Below are positions 1-8,866 of a stretch of 64,000 bases of DNA, one piece after another. The DNA is taken from contig NZ_MDED01000019.1 in assembly GCF_002939885.1 (NCBI RefSeq), forward strand, positions 1 through 64,000, written 5' to 3'. The translations under genes and the position numbers were made by a program. Position 1 is the stretch's first letter, and each line of letters opens with the position of its first letter. This stretch comes from Xanthomonas cucurbitae (lineage in GTDB: Bacteria > Pseudomonadota > Gammaproteobacteria > Xanthomonadales > Xanthomonadaceae). The notes under the pieces are model-generated. The model searched no databases, was not told the origin of the DNA, and saw only the letters and a list, made by a program, of their open reading frames with translations.

Positions 1-48
1 GATCTGGTCTTTGAGTTCGGGGCTGTAGCGGGCCATCGCGGTCTCCAT
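1..48 (-). CDS. IS3-family transposase OrfA, N-terminal fragment (continues beyond window)
   Basis: Reading leftwards, ATG at 48 or the in-frame ATG at 36 opens a frame giving MARYSPELKDQI after the second ATG, which resembles the start of helix-turn-helix OrfA proteins of IS3-type elements common in Xanthomonas. Only 12 to 16 codons are inside the window, so family assignment rests on this short N-terminus and on the terminal-repeat-like sequence just upstream. The gene would supply the DNA-binding half of a frameshift-produced transposase. Intactness cannot be judged. Confidence 0.5.
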   Translation of the reverse strand, partial: METAMARYSPELKDQI

Positions 49-83
49 CTGAGGATTCAGGGGAGCGGACAACTATCGTGACA
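1..83 (-). mobile_element. end of an IS3-family insertion sequence (cut by window edge)
   Basis: The first bases encode the N-terminus of an IS3-family OrfA on the minus strand. Upstream of it, reading the minus strand, a TGTCACGATAGTTGTCCGC stretch begins with the TG dinucleotide usual at IS3 termini and would be the terminal inverted repeat, placing the element boundary near position 83. The boundary is inferred; the other terminus and any target duplication are outside the window. Confidence 0.45.
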
Positions 84-215
84 TGGGGGGCACACGGCCG
101 ATGAATGCAATCGATTGCTGTCCTTGCGGCGCCTGTCTGCACGCCTACTTCCCAAACTGGCCATGCGCGCCCAAGGTGGCGTGCGCGCATGCCGAGCAGA
201 CACCCCGGCTTAAGG

Positions 216-247
216 AGGACCGGCACGCCCAGGAGCGTGCCGGTCCT
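216..247 (-). terminator. 13-bp perfect stem-loop after the KGG gene
   Basis: AGGACCGGCACGC (216-228) pairs perfectly with GCGTGCCGGTCCT (235-247) around a 6-base loop. It lies 3 bases past the stop codon of the minus-strand KGG gene. The T-run after the stem is weak (CCTTAAG), so it may act as a terminator or as a 3-prime RNA stabiliser. Confidence 0.6.
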
Positions 248-250
248 CGA

Positions 251-508
251 TCATGCGGATTCTTCCTGCGGCTTGGCCTGCTTGGAGCGCCCGCCTTTGC
301 TGCCGATGCGCGACATGTGGTCGCGGTCGCGACTGACGGCCTGGCCGCCCTTGCGGCCCGCTTCGCGTGCCTCGTCGCTGGTGAACTCGTGCGCGTTGCC
401 GCTGGCATGCGCAGCCTTGCCGCCGCTGCTGGCCAGGATGCGGCGCTTCTCCGGGTCCAATGCTGCAAAACCACGCCGGCTACGGGTGTTGTTCTGTCCG
501 TCTTCCAC
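251..508 (-). CDS. KGG-repeat stress-induced small protein (GsiB/con-10-like)
   Basis: An 85-residue, very hydrophilic protein made of KGG motifs: RRGFAALDPEKRRILASSGG (residues 11-30) followed by KAAH, GRKGGQA (51-57) and IGSKGGRS (68-75). This is the stress-induced bacterial acidophilic repeat of the GsiB/Con-10 family, linked to general stress or desiccation tolerance; the molecular role is unknown. The GTG start at 508 is chosen because a strong AGGAGG lies 4 bases upstream; an in-frame ATG at 538 has no such site. A sigma-54 promoter lies about 36 bases upstream of the start, and a strong hairpin follows the stop, so the gene looks like a single transcription unit. Confidence 0.8.
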   Translation of the reverse strand: MEDGQNNTRSRRGFAALDPEKRRILASSGGKAAHASGNAHEFTSDEAREAGRKGGQAVSRDRDHMSRIGSKGGRSKQAKPQEESA

Positions 509-553
509 TGTGCCTCCTCTGATCCATCGGTACGTCATTGGGTAATCGGTGTA

Positions 554-571
554 CCGCAACAATCGTGCCAA
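554..571 (-). promoter_or_regulatory. sigma-54 (-24/-12) promoter of the KGG gene
   Basis: On the minus strand TTGGCACG-ATTG-TTGCGG matches the RpoN consensus TGGCACG-N4-TTGC, with GG at 569/568 and GC at 557/556 separated by exactly 10 bases. The predicted start near 544 gives a leader of about 36 bases ending in the AGGAGG site. Confidence 0.75.
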
Positions 572-1057
572 CCCGGAAAACCAGGCTGGGCGGTGGAAAC
601 TGGGCAAATGCAGGAAAAAACCGCTGCGCTGGCAGTGCAAATCTTGCACACCTGACCGCGGTCGCGTGGCTGCCTCGCCGCGCACGTAGCGAGCGCCACC
701 AAGCCTGGCGGGGCTGAGGGCGGCCAACACACCGTTGCGCTGGCGCGAAACGGTGCCCCGGCGAGACGCCCATGACGCATGCCGAACCGGCGTCATCTCT
801 GGCCTGAAGCTACGGGCAGATCGGCACACGGATGGATGAGTCGTGCACTCGGCGGCTATGTCACCGGTGTCTTTTTTTGCCCTGGACATTCTGGATGGAG
901 CGCGGGACGACTGCGCCCGCGCTGAAGCACCACGGGCGTCTGTCGACAGACCTGGAGTAACCGCGTTGCAGCTGCCCACTCCCCCCGACGACAGCCCTGC
1001 CGAGGGCGCCACCACCGGTGGTCTGGGGCCGCAGGCGATTGGAAGCGCCGTGGCGGT
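572..1057. other. intergenic, no supported gene
   Basis: About 490 bases between cobA and the KGG promoter. Open frames here have no ribosome site or recognisable product. A small palindrome ACCACCGGTGGT (1012-1023) follows the cobA stop and might be part of its 3-prime end. An enhancer-binding-protein site for the downstream sigma-54 promoter would be expected here, but none is obvious. Confidence 0.5.
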
Positions 1058-1834
1058 TCAGCCCATTGCCTGTTGCAGCAAGGTGGGCGCGCGATCATCG
1101 CAGGCCAGCGCCGCTTCGCCGAGCGCCTCGCCTACCAGCAGCAGAGTCGGCAAGCCCGGCAGCAGTGCCGCTGCGGTGGCACCCAGTTCGCCCAGCGTGG
1201 TGAGCCGACGTTGCTGGTCGGGGCGCGTGGCCGCCTGCACAATGGCGGCTGGCGTACTGGCCGGCAGATGCGCCAGCAGCGCCGCGGCCAGCGCCTCCGT
1301 GCGCCGCAGGCCCATGTAGATGCCCAGCGTGGTGCCGCTGGCGGCCAGTGCCCCCCAGTTCGGCTCGCCGTGGTCGTGCGTATGCGCCGTGACGAAGGTG
1401 ATGCCGTGGCAATACTCGCGATGGGTCAACGAGACTTGCAGCGCGGCGGCGGCGGCGAACGCGGCGCTGACGCCGTTAATCACCTGCACACCGACACCGG
1501 CGCGACGCAGGAAGCCGATCTCTTCGCCAGCCCGCCCGAACAACAAGGCATCGCCACCCTTGACGCGCACCACGCGCAGACCCTGCAGCGCGTAGCGCCG
1601 CATCAGCCGACAAATGAATTCTTGCGGCGTGGAGCGGCAACCGCCGCGCTTGCCGACGCGGATCACGCGCGCCTGCGGTGCCAGTTCCACGATCTGTGGG
1701 TTGGCCAGGTCGTCGAGCAACAGCACCTGCGCCACTGCCAGCGCCTTGACCGCCTTGATGGTCAGCAGTTCCAGATCGCCGGGACCGGCAGACAACAACA
1801 CCACATCACGCGCGCAGGAAGGGATGACGGACAT
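1058..1834 (-). CDS. cobA: uroporphyrinogen-III C-methyltransferase (SUMT)
   Basis: A 258-residue tetrapyrrole methylase that transfers two methyl groups from S-adenosylmethionine to uroporphyrinogen III, giving precorrin-2 for sirohaem. The family signatures are present: SAGPGDLELLTIKA near residues 15-28 and VRVKGGDALLFGRAGEE in the middle, with the length usual for stand-alone SUMT. ATG at 1834 is the start that places the first beta strand at the N-terminus. It is the last gene of the nitrate-assimilation run, 35 bases after nasA. NirB needs sirohaem, and the CysG-like protein at 11069 has a reduced methylase domain, so this gene probably supplies the methylation step. Confidence 0.9.
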   Translation of the reverse strand: MSVIPSCARDVVLLSAGPGDLELLTIKAVKALAVAQVLLLDDLANPQIVELAPQARVIRVGKRGGCRSTPQEFICRLMRRYALQGLRVVRVKGGDALLFGRAGEEIGFLRRAGVGVQVINGVSAAFAAAAALQVSLTHREYCHGITFVTAHTHDHGEPNWGALAASGTTLGIYMGLRRTEALAAALLAHLPASTPAAIVQAATRPDQQRRLTTLGELGATAAALLPGLPTLLLVGEALGEAALACDDRAPTLLQQAMG

Positions 1835-1869
1835 GAGAGATCTCGCAGTGTGTGGAGGGGTGAAGCGCA

Positions 1870-4668
1870 TCAGGCCAGCCGCGGTTGGCGGCACAGCCGG
1901 GTCAGTTGCGGAACGCAGGAGCCGCAGACGGTGCCGCAGCCCAGGCGTTGTTTGAGCTGTGCCACATCGGCGCCGTCGTCGATGGCCGCATGGATCGCCG
2001 ACGCCGCGACATTCATGCAGGTGCAGACGATCGGATCGCTGGGCACAGCAGGCGTCTGTGCGAACACCGCCAGCCGCGCGCAGCGCCACGGCTTGCCTGC
2101 CAACGCGGTGCTCAGCAGCGCCTGATTGGCCTCGCTGGGCTGCGCGGCAGTGAGCAACAGGCCGTCGATATGACTGAGCCCGTGCTGCGTTCGCCAGCCG
2201 ACGCGGCGCATCAGCCCACGGCGCAGATCGCGGTATTCCAGAACATCGGCGCCGGCGGGCAGCTGCAAGGCGGCGACCAGGCGATCGATCCAGCCAGCCT
2301 CGGGCGCACGCTCACAGGCGGCATGCAGCACCGCCCACTCACCGGCGGCCTCCGGCAAGGGTTCGGCATGCAGGCGCAGGCTGGCATAGCCGCAGTCGCG
2401 CAGCAGCGGCTGCAGCGCCTGTTGCAGCGCCAGTGCATCGCCGCGCCGCGCGGCCAGCAGATGCCAGCCGAACACCGCCTTTTCCACCCGCACCGCCGCG
2501 TGCTTGAGCTCGGGCTGCTGCGAGCGCGCATCCACTGCCGGCGTACTCACTTCGTTGATGCCGCCGCTGGAAAGGGTCTGCCCGCTCCAGTGCATCGCCG
2601 CGAACACGGTGCCCGAGCGCAGCTCGTCGGACAGTTCCAGCGGCAGCACCAGCGCACCACGCTTGCTGGCCACCTGCACCAGTTCGCCGGCCAACAAGCC
2701 GCGCCGCGCCGCATCGTCCGGATGCATGCGCAAAGACGGTTCGGGACTGTGCGCAAACGCAGCCGCCACCCGCCCGGTGCGCGACATGCCATGCCACTGG
2801 TCGCGCAGGCGACCGGTCAGCAGCCGCATCGGGAAGCGCGCCGAGGTCGCCTCGGCCACCTTGCGATACGGGGTGGCATGGAAGCGCGCACGCCCATTGT
2901 CAGTGGCGAAGACGCCATCGGTATAACGCCGCGCCTGCCCCTGCGTGCTGCCGGCTGGAAACGGCCATTGCTGCGGACCGGTATCCAGCACTGCGTAATC
3001 CAGCCCGCCGATGTCCAGGTCGCGGCCCACCGTCAACGCGCGGTGTTCGTCGAAGACCTGCGCGGTGGTGTCGAAGGCGAACAGCCCGGCCGCGGCGCCG
3101 GGTTGCAACTTGGCCTCCAGCCGGCGTGCCACCGCGTTGGCGATCCACCAATCCGCACGCGACTGGCCCGGTGGATCCACCGCCTTGCGCACGCGGGTGA
3201 TGCGGCGCTCGGAGTTGGTCACGGTGCCGTCCTTTTCGCCCCAGCTGGCGGCAGGCAGCAGCACATCGGCATACGGCACGGTGTCGGTGCCGGAAAACGC
3301 CTCCTGCACGATCACCAGCTCGGCCTGCTCCAGCGCCGCGCGAATGCCGGCCACCTCCGGCATCGAGTGCACGGGATTGGTGCACACGATCCACACCGCC
3401 TTCAGCGTGCCGGCACGTAGGCGTTCAAACAATTCCACGGCCGGCGTGCCCGGCGTGGGGCTGATGCGCCCGGCCGGCACGCCCCACAGCGCTTCCACCT
3501 CCGCGCGATGCGCGGCATTGCCGATCTCGCGGTGCGCCGCCAGCATCGTCGCCATGCCGCCCACCTCGCGCCCGCCCATCGCATTGGGCTGGCCGGTCAA
3601 CGAAAACGGGCCTGCACCGGGTTTGCCGATCTGCGCGGTGGCCAGGTGCAGATTGATCAATGCCAGGTTCTTGTCGGTGCCGTGCGCCGACTGGTTCAAG
3701 CCCATGCAATACAGCGACAGCGCCGCCGGGCTGCGCCCGAACCACTCGGCCGCCTGCACCAAGTCCTCATGCGAGATCCCGCAGATCTCGGCGCTCATGC
3801 GCGGGGTGTATTCGCGCAGCATCCGCTTGAGGGCATCGAACTCCTGGGTATGGCCCGCAACGAAACGCGCATCCACCAGACCCTCCCAGATCAGGTGATG
3901 CAACATGCCGTTGAAGAGCGCAACGTCGGTCCCCGGTTCGATCGCCAGGTGCAGGTCGGCCATGGCCGCGGTGTCGGTACGGCGCGGATCGATCACGATC
4001 CAGCGAATCTCCGGGTTGCGTGCACGCGCAGCTTCCAGCCGGCGAAACAGCACCGGGTGCGCGTAAGCCATGTTGCTGCCGGCAAACAGCACCGTCTGCG
4101 CCAGCTCCAGGTCTTCATAACAGGTGGGCGGGCCGTCTGCGCCCAGCGCAAGCTTGTAGCCGGTGACGGCGCTGGACATGCACAGCCGCGAATTGGTGTC
4201 GATGTTATTGGTGCCGATCAGACCCTTGGCCAGCTTGTTGAAGACGTAATAGTCCTCGGTGAGCAACTGCCCGGACAGATAGAACGCCACCGCATCCGGG
4301 CCATGCGCCTGGATGATGGCCGCCAGTTTGCTGGTGACATGCTGCAAGGCCTGATCCCAGCTCACCGGCGCACGCTGCGCCTGCCGGTGCCGACGCAACT
4401 CGGGGGCCAGCACGCGCCCCTGCGTGCTGGTGGTGGTTTGCGGCAACGCCAGCCCCTTGCTGCACAGACGGCCATGATTGGCCGGGTGCTGCGGGTCGCC
4501 TTCGATGCCCACGATGCGCTCGCCGGCAGCATCGTGCTCACTGTGGATCAACACGCCGCAGCCGACACCGCAGTAGCAACAGGTCGAGCGCGTGATGCGG
4601 TGCATCGGCGATGCCGCAGACGCGTGCGCAGCGGTCTCCGATGCCGGCGGCGGCAGGCCCTCGCTCAT
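1870..4668 (-). CDS. nasA: assimilatory nitrate reductase, catalytic subunit
   Basis: A 932-residue cytoplasmic molybdopterin oxidoreductase that reduces nitrate to nitrite. The N-terminal [4Fe-4S] ligands are C30, C33, C37 and C69. The Mo-bisMGD domains follow, for example GSNMAYAHPVLFRR, and a molybdopterin dinucleotide-binding domain lies towards the C-terminus. The last about 60 residues form a BFD-like [2Fe-2S] domain (CTCMNV, then GCGTVCGSC), as in Klebsiella-type NasA, which accept electrons within one chain. The start at 4668 overlaps the nirD stop in an ATGA; an upstream extension to 4884 would lie inside nirD. No signal peptide is present, as expected for the assimilatory enzyme. 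Confidence 0.92.
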   Translation of the reverse strand: MSEGLPPPASETAAHASAASPMHRITRSTCCYCGVGCGVLIHSEHDAAGERIVGIEGDPQHPANHGRLCSKGLALPQTTTSTQGRVLAPELRRHRQAQRAPVSWDQALQHVTSKLAAIIQAHGPDAVAFYLSGQLLTEDYYVFNKLAKGLIGTNNIDTNSRLCMSSAVTGYKLALGADGPPTCYEDLELAQTVLFAGSNMAYAHPVLFRRLEAARARNPEIRWIVIDPRRTDTAAMADLHLAIEPGTDVALFNGMLHHLIWEGLVDARFVAGHTQEFDALKRMLREYTPRMSAEICGISHEDLVQAAEWFGRSPAALSLYCMGLNQSAHGTDKNLALINLHLATAQIGKPGAGPFSLTGQPNAMGGREVGGMATMLAAHREIGNAAHRAEVEALWGVPAGRISPTPGTPAVELFERLRAGTLKAVWIVCTNPVHSMPEVAGIRAALEQAELVIVQEAFSGTDTVPYADVLLPAASWGEKDGTVTNSERRITRVRKAVDPPGQSRADWWIANAVARRLEAKLQPGAAAGLFAFDTTAQVFDEHRALTVGRDLDIGGLDYAVLDTGPQQWPFPAGSTQGQARRYTDGVFATDNGRARFHATPYRKVAEATSARFPMRLLTGRLRDQWHGMSRTGRVAAAFAHSPEPSLRMHPDDAARRGLLAGELVQVASKRGALVLPLELSDELRSGTVFAAMHWSGQTLSSGGINEVSTPAVDARSQQPELKHAAVRVEKAVFGWHLLAARRGDALALQQALQPLLRDCGYASLRLHAEPLPEAAGEWAVLHAACERAPEAGWIDRLVAALQLPAGADVLEYRDLRRGLMRRVGWRTQHGLSHIDGLLLTAAQPSEANQALLSTALAGKPWRCARLAVFAQTPAVPSDPIVCTCMNVAASAIHAAIDDGADVAQLKQRLGCGTVCGSCVPQLTRLCRQPRLA

Positions 4669-5030
4669 GCGGCCGGCTCGGCAACGGCCTGGGGCTCGGG
4701 GACCGGCTGCAACACGATCCACACCGCACCGGCCTCCACCTTCACCGGATACTGCGGGGCGCAGCCCACGTCCGGTACACAGGCCTGCCCGCTCTGCAGG
4801 CCGATCGCCCAGCCATGCAATGGGCAGGTCACCGTGTCGCCGGCCACGATCCCTTGCGATAAAGGGCCACCCTTGTGCGGGCAACGATCGCGCAGCGCAA
4901 ATACCTGATCGCTAGCGGCGCGGAAGATGGCGATCGGCGGCAGGCCGTCGACCTCCAGCACGCGCGCACCCAGCGCCGGCAACTCCTGCAAGGCACACAC
5001 ATGCACCCACGCGTGATTGGGCATGCTCAT
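4665..5030 (-). CDS. nirD: nitrite reductase (NADH) small subunit, Rieske type
   Basis: A 121-residue Rieske [2Fe-2S] protein, the small subunit of NADH-dependent nitrite reductase. The cluster-binding boxes are complete: C50-P-H52 and C69-P-L-H72. The ATG at 5030 overlaps the nirB stop (ATGA); another in-frame ATG lies two codons later. Its own stop overlaps the nasA start, so nirB, nirD and nasA appear translationally coupled. The cysteines at 50 and 69 and both histidines indicate a true cluster, unlike some NirD homologues that have lost it. Confidence 0.93.
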   Translation of the reverse strand: MSMPNHAWVHVCALQELPALGARVLEVDGLPPIAIFRAASDQVFALRDRCPHKGGPLSQGIVAGDTVTCPLHGWAIGLQSGQACVPDVGCAPQYPVKVEAGAVWIVLQPVPEPQAVAEPAA

Positions 5031-7480
5031 TCCTCCACCGTTGCCGCAGGCGCCGCGATCCGCAGCGGTTGATATTCCTGGCGACGCTCGCCGGCGATGC
5101 GTGCCTTCCACGGGTCGACCAGGCCTTCCAGCGAAAACAGCAGGCGCTCGTACAGCGCTCGCCGGTTTGCCGCGTCGTCCACCACCTGCGCACGGATGTA
5201 ATCCAGGCCCACGCGTGCGATGTAGTGCACCGTGCGGTCCAGGTAATAGGCCTGCTCGCGGTACAGCTGCAAAAATGCGCCGGTGTACTCGCGCACTTCC
5301 TCGGCGGTACTCACCTTGACCAGGAAACGCGCCACCTCGGTCTTGATGCCGCCGTTGCCGCCCACGTGCAGCTCCCAGCCCGAGTCCACCGCGATGATGC
5401 CCACGTCCTTGATGCCGGATTCGGCGCAATTGCGCGGGCAGCCGGACACCGCCAGCTTCACCTTGTGCGGGCTCCACATATTGGCCAGCATGGTCTCCAG
5501 GTCGATACCCATTTGCGTGCTGTTCTGCGTGCCGAAGCGGCAGAACTCGCTGCCCACGCAGGTCTTCACCGTGCGGATCGACTTGCCGTAGGCATGGCCC
5601 GACGGCATGCCCAGATCGCGCCACACATCCACCAGATCTTCTTTCTTGACCCCGAGCAGATCGATGCGCTGGCCACCGGTGACCTTGACCATCGGCACCG
5701 CGTACTTGTCGGCCACATCGGCAATGCGGCGCAGCTCGCCAGCATTGGTCACCCCGCCCTTCATCTGCGGAATCACCGAGAAGGTGCCGTCTTTCTGGAT
5801 GTTGGCGTGTGCGCGCTCGTTGATGAAACGCGATTGCGGATCATCGATGGCCTCATGCGGCCACGTCGACAGCATGTAGTAGTTGATCGCCGGCCGGCAG
5901 GTCGCGCAACCGTTGGGCGTGCGCCATTCCATGAAGGCGTAGGCCTGCGCATGGGTGAGCAGCTTGTGCTCGCGGATGGCGCGGCGCACCTCGCCGTGAC
6001 TCAGGTCGGTACACGCGCAGACGGCCTTGGTTTTTGGGGTTTCCTGGAAATTGGAGCCCAGGCAGTTCATCAGGATCTGTTCCACCAACCCCGTGCACGA
6101 GCCGCAGGAACTCGCTGCCTTGGTGTGCTTCTTCACTTCATCGACGGTGAACAGGCCCTGTTCGCTGATCGCCTTGACAATCGTGCCCTTGCACACGCCG
6201 TTGCAGCCACAGACTTCATCGCTGTCGGCCATTGCGCTGGCGCGGTCCTGGCCGCCGGTGCCGGCATCGCCCAGTGCGCTTTCGCCGAAGATCAACTGAT
6301 CGCGTTGCGCCTGGATCGGCGTGCCGTCCTTGAGCAGCTTGAAATACCAGCCGCCATCGCTGGTGTCGCCATACAGGCAGGCGCCCACCAGCACGTCGTC
6401 GCGGATCACCAGTTTCTTGTAGACACCGCCGGCCGGATCGGACAACACGATCTCCTCGCAGCCATCGCCCCCCATGAAATCGCCGGCCGAAAATAGATCG
6501 ATGCCGGTGACCTTGAGCTTGGTCGCCGCCACCGAGCCGCGATAGATACCAATGCCGAATTGCGCCAGATGGTTCGCGCACACCTTGGCCTGCTCGAACA
6601 ACGGCGCCACCAAGCCGTAGGCGATACCACGATGGTTTGCGCATTCGCCCACCGCATACACGCGTGGGTCGAAGCTCTGCAGGCTGTCGTTGACCACGAT
6701 GCCGCGCGAGCAGTGGATGCCGGCTTCTTCGGCAAGGCGCGTGTTGGGGCGGATGCCGGCGGCCATCACCACCAGATCGGCCGGGATTTCGCTGCCATCG
6801 GCGAATCTGGCCCCGATCACTTCGCCCTGCGCATTGCCGAGCAGCGCGCTGGTGGCGGTGTTCAAGCGAAATTCCAGGCCACGTGCGCGCAGTGCCTGTT
6901 GCAGCAGGTTGCCGGCCACCGGGTCGAGCTGGCGTTCCAGCAGCCAGCCGGCCAGGTGCACCACGGTCACGTCCATGCCGCGCACCTTCAAGCCATTGGC
7001 CGCTTCCAGGCCAAGCAGGCCGCCGCCGATCACCACCGCATGCTGCTTGCTGCGCGCAGTGTCGATCATGGTGCGGGTGTCCTGGATATCGCGATATCCG
7101 ATCACGCCCTTCAGCGCATTGCCCGGGATCGGCAGCACGAACGGCACCGAGCCGGTGGCGATCAGCAGGCGGTCGTACTCGGCCTCGGTGCCGTCGGCGG
7201 CAATCACCCGGCGGCGCACGCGATCGATACGGGTGACTTCGGTGTTCAAATGCAGATGGATGCCGTTGTCGCGATACCACTGCAACGGGTTCAACACGAT
7301 GTCGTCGAACTCCTGCTCGCCGGCCAGCACCGGCGACAGCAGGATGCGGTTGTAGTTGGGATGCGGCTCGGCGCCGAACACGGTGATGTGGTACATGCCC
7401 GGCATCAGCTTGAGCAGTTCCTCCACGGTGCGGATGCCGGCCATGCCATTGCCGATGACGACGAGTCTGGGTTGCTTCAT
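5027..7480 (-). CDS. nirB: nitrite reductase (NADH) large subunit
   Basis: An 817-residue flavo-sirohaem enzyme that reduces nitrite to ammonium with NADH. Domains in order: FAD-binding GNGMAG (10-15); NAD-binding VIGGGLLGLEAA; two BFD-like [2Fe-2S] motifs (CGCNGVC with CGSC, then CACTD with GCATC); ferredoxin-like half; and the sirohaem-[4Fe-4S] ligands in TCVGSEFCRFG and SGCPRNCAESG. ATG at 7480 is preferred because AGGA lies 9 bases upstream; the in-frame ATG at 7501 is one base after the narK stop and has no clear site. Second gene of the narK-nirBD-nasA-cobA operon. Confidence 0.94.
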   Translation of the reverse strand: MKQPRLVVIGNGMAGIRTVEELLKLMPGMYHITVFGAEPHPNYNRILLSPVLAGEQEFDDIVLNPLQWYRDNGIHLHLNTEVTRIDRVRRRVIAADGTEAEYDRLLIATGSVPFVLPIPGNALKGVIGYRDIQDTRTMIDTARSKQHAVVIGGGLLGLEAANGLKVRGMDVTVVHLAGWLLERQLDPVAGNLLQQALRARGLEFRLNTATSALLGNAQGEVIGARFADGSEIPADLVVMAAGIRPNTRLAEEAGIHCSRGIVVNDSLQSFDPRVYAVGECANHRGIAYGLVAPLFEQAKVCANHLAQFGIGIYRGSVAATKLKVTGIDLFSAGDFMGGDGCEEIVLSDPAGGVYKKLVIRDDVLVGACLYGDTSDGGWYFKLLKDGTPIQAQRDQLIFGESALGDAGTGGQDRASAMADSDEVCGCNGVCKGTIVKAISEQGLFTVDEVKKHTKAASSCGSCTGLVEQILMNCLGSNFQETPKTKAVCACTDLSHGEVRRAIREHKLLTHAQAYAFMEWRTPNGCATCRPAINYYMLSTWPHEAIDDPQSRFINERAHANIQKDGTFSVIPQMKGGVTNAGELRRIADVADKYAVPMVKVTGGQRIDLLGVKKEDLVDVWRDLGMPSGHAYGKSIRTVKTCVGSEFCRFGTQNSTQMGIDLETMLANMWSPHKVKLAVSGCPRNCAESGIKDVGIIAVDSGWELHVGGNGGIKTEVARFLVKVSTAEEVREYTGAFLQLYREQAYYLDRTVHYIARVGLDYIRAQVVDDAANRRALYERLLFSLEGLVDPWKARIAGERRQEYQPLRIAAPAATVEE

Positions 7481-7502
7481 TGCCTGAATTCCTGTCGACA
7501 TG

Positions 7503-8711
7503 TCAGACGCGCGCCGCGCCGGCGGTGGACCATTCGCTGCGCCACTGGGTCTTGACGCCCGCCAGCAATCCCCAGCCGCCAAGCGCGAACGCCGCGAACA
7601 ACCACATGCCCAACGCATAGCTGCCGGTGTGCTGCTTGAGCACGCCCAACCCGGCCGCAAGCACAAAACCGCCGATGCCGCCGGCCATGCCGATCAAGCC
7701 GGTCATTACCCCGATATCCTGGCCGAAGCGCTGCGGCACCAGCTGGAACACCGCACCATTGCCGGCGCCCAGGCACAACAACGTCAGCACGAACAACGCC
7801 AGCGTGATCGTCGCGCCGCCGGCACCGAACCCGGCAATGCCTACCAGCGTAGCGACCAGCAGATACACCGCCAGCAAGGCACGCGTGCCGCCCACGCGGT
7901 CGGCGATCACGCCGCCCAACGGGCGCATCACCGAACCGGCCAGCACGCAGGCCGCAGTGGCCCAGCCCGCAGTACGCGCGTCGAAATCGAACTGATCGTG
8001 GAAGTACCCCGGCAAGGCACTGGCAAAGCCGGAAAAGCCACCGAAGGTGATCGCGTAGAACAACATGAAGCGCCACGCGTCGCGGTTGCCCACCAGCACG
8101 CGACCATAATCGGACCACTGCTTGCGTGCGACCGGTGTCGGTGCCTCCTTGGCAATCGACGCAAACACCATCAGCGTGAGCACCAACGGGATGCAGGCCA
8201 GCCCGAACACGTTTTGATAGCCGAAGGCGGCAGCAAGCATCGGGGCGAACAACGCCGCCAGCACCGTGCCGGAATTGCCTGCACCGGCAATCCCCATCGC
8301 GGTGCCCTGATGCTCGGGTGGATACCAGCGCGATGCCAGCGGCAACGCCACCGCAAATGAAGCACCGGCGATACCGAGCAGCACACCCAGCAGCAGCGCC
8401 TGCCCCATGCTGTGCACGCCCAGTTGCCAGGCGCCGAACAGTGCAGCGATCACCGCGAGCTGCGCGACCATGCCGGCGCGCTTGGCGCCGATGCGATCGG
8501 CGAACATGCCCAGCACCAGGCGCAACACCGCCCCGCACAGAATCGGCACCGCCACCATCAGGGCGCGCTGCTGTGTATCCAGGCCCAGCGATTGCGCAAT
8601 CGGCACCTGCAACGGACCGAGCAGATACCACACCATGAAACTCAGGTCGAAATACAGGAAGGAAGCGAACAACGTGGGCGTGTGCCCGGATCGCCAGAAC
8701 GAGCGCTGCAT
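7503..8711 (-). CDS. narK: nitrate/nitrite MFS transporter (NarK/NasA type)
   Basis: A 402-residue, 12-helix major facilitator protein of the nitrate-nitrite porter family. Short loops of the type FADRIGAKRAG and the glycine-rich nitrate signatures AGAGNSGTV (about residue 150) and GNGAVFQLVPQRF-like (about 325) are visible. It would import nitrate across the inner membrane for the reductases encoded downstream. The ATG at 8711 has GAGG four bases upstream. It is the first gene of the operon, directly behind a sigma-54 promoter and attenuator leader. Export of nitrite cannot be excluded from sequence. Confidence 0.9.
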   Translation of the reverse strand: MQRSFWRSGHTPTLFASFLYFDLSFMVWYLLGPLQVPIAQSLGLDTQQRALMVAVPILCGAVLRLVLGMFADRIGAKRAGMVAQLAVIAALFGAWQLGVHSMGQALLLGVLLGIAGASFAVALPLASRWYPPEHQGTAMGIAGAGNSGTVLAALFAPMLAAAFGYQNVFGLACIPLVLTLMVFASIAKEAPTPVARKQWSDYGRVLVGNRDAWRFMLFYAITFGGFSGFASALPGYFHDQFDFDARTAGWATAACVLAGSVMRPLGGVIADRVGGTRALLAVYLLVATLVGIAGFGAGGATITLALFVLTLLCLGAGNGAVFQLVPQRFGQDIGVMTGLIGMAGGIGGFVLAAGLGVLKQHTGSYALGMWLFAAFALGGWGLLAGVKTQWRSEWSTAGAARV

Positions 8712-8736
8712 AGGGACCTCTTCGAATGCGATGGTC

Positions 8737-8778
8737 AAAAAAAAACGGCGCCCTCCGGTAAACCGGAAGGACGCCGTT
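8737..8778 (-). terminator. intrinsic terminator in the nas operon leader (attenuator)
   Basis: On the minus strand AACGGCG-T-CCTTCCGG pairs with CCGGAGGG-CGCCGTT (one bulged T, TTTA loop), and a run of nine T follows. It lies 26 bases upstream of the narK start and downstream of the promoter, so it must be read through for the operon to be expressed. Confidence 0.88.
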
Positions 8779-8789
8779 GTCCTGGATGC

Positions 8790-8854
8790 GTGCGGATCGT
8801 CGTTGAACCGCCGCACCGTGTACGGGTTGTTGCAGGCACGCCGTTGCACCTGCA
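8790..8854 (-). promoter_or_regulatory. two-hexaloop ANTAR-target RNA in the nas leader
   Basis: Hairpin P1 (8854-8831): TGCAGGTGC and GTGCCTGCA enclose the hexaloop AACGGC (8845-8840). Hairpin P2 (8816-8790): GTGC/GCAC outer stem and GGTTC/GATCC inner stem (one T-T mismatch) enclose the hexaloop AACGAC (8804-8799). Both loops carry A at position 1 and G at position 4, the rule known for RNA sites bound by ANTAR antiterminators. The terminator begins 12 bases after P2. NasT, encoded at 10412-10984, has an ANTAR domain and is the natural partner. Confidence 0.85.
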
Positions 8855-8866
8855 CGTCAGTGCTAC

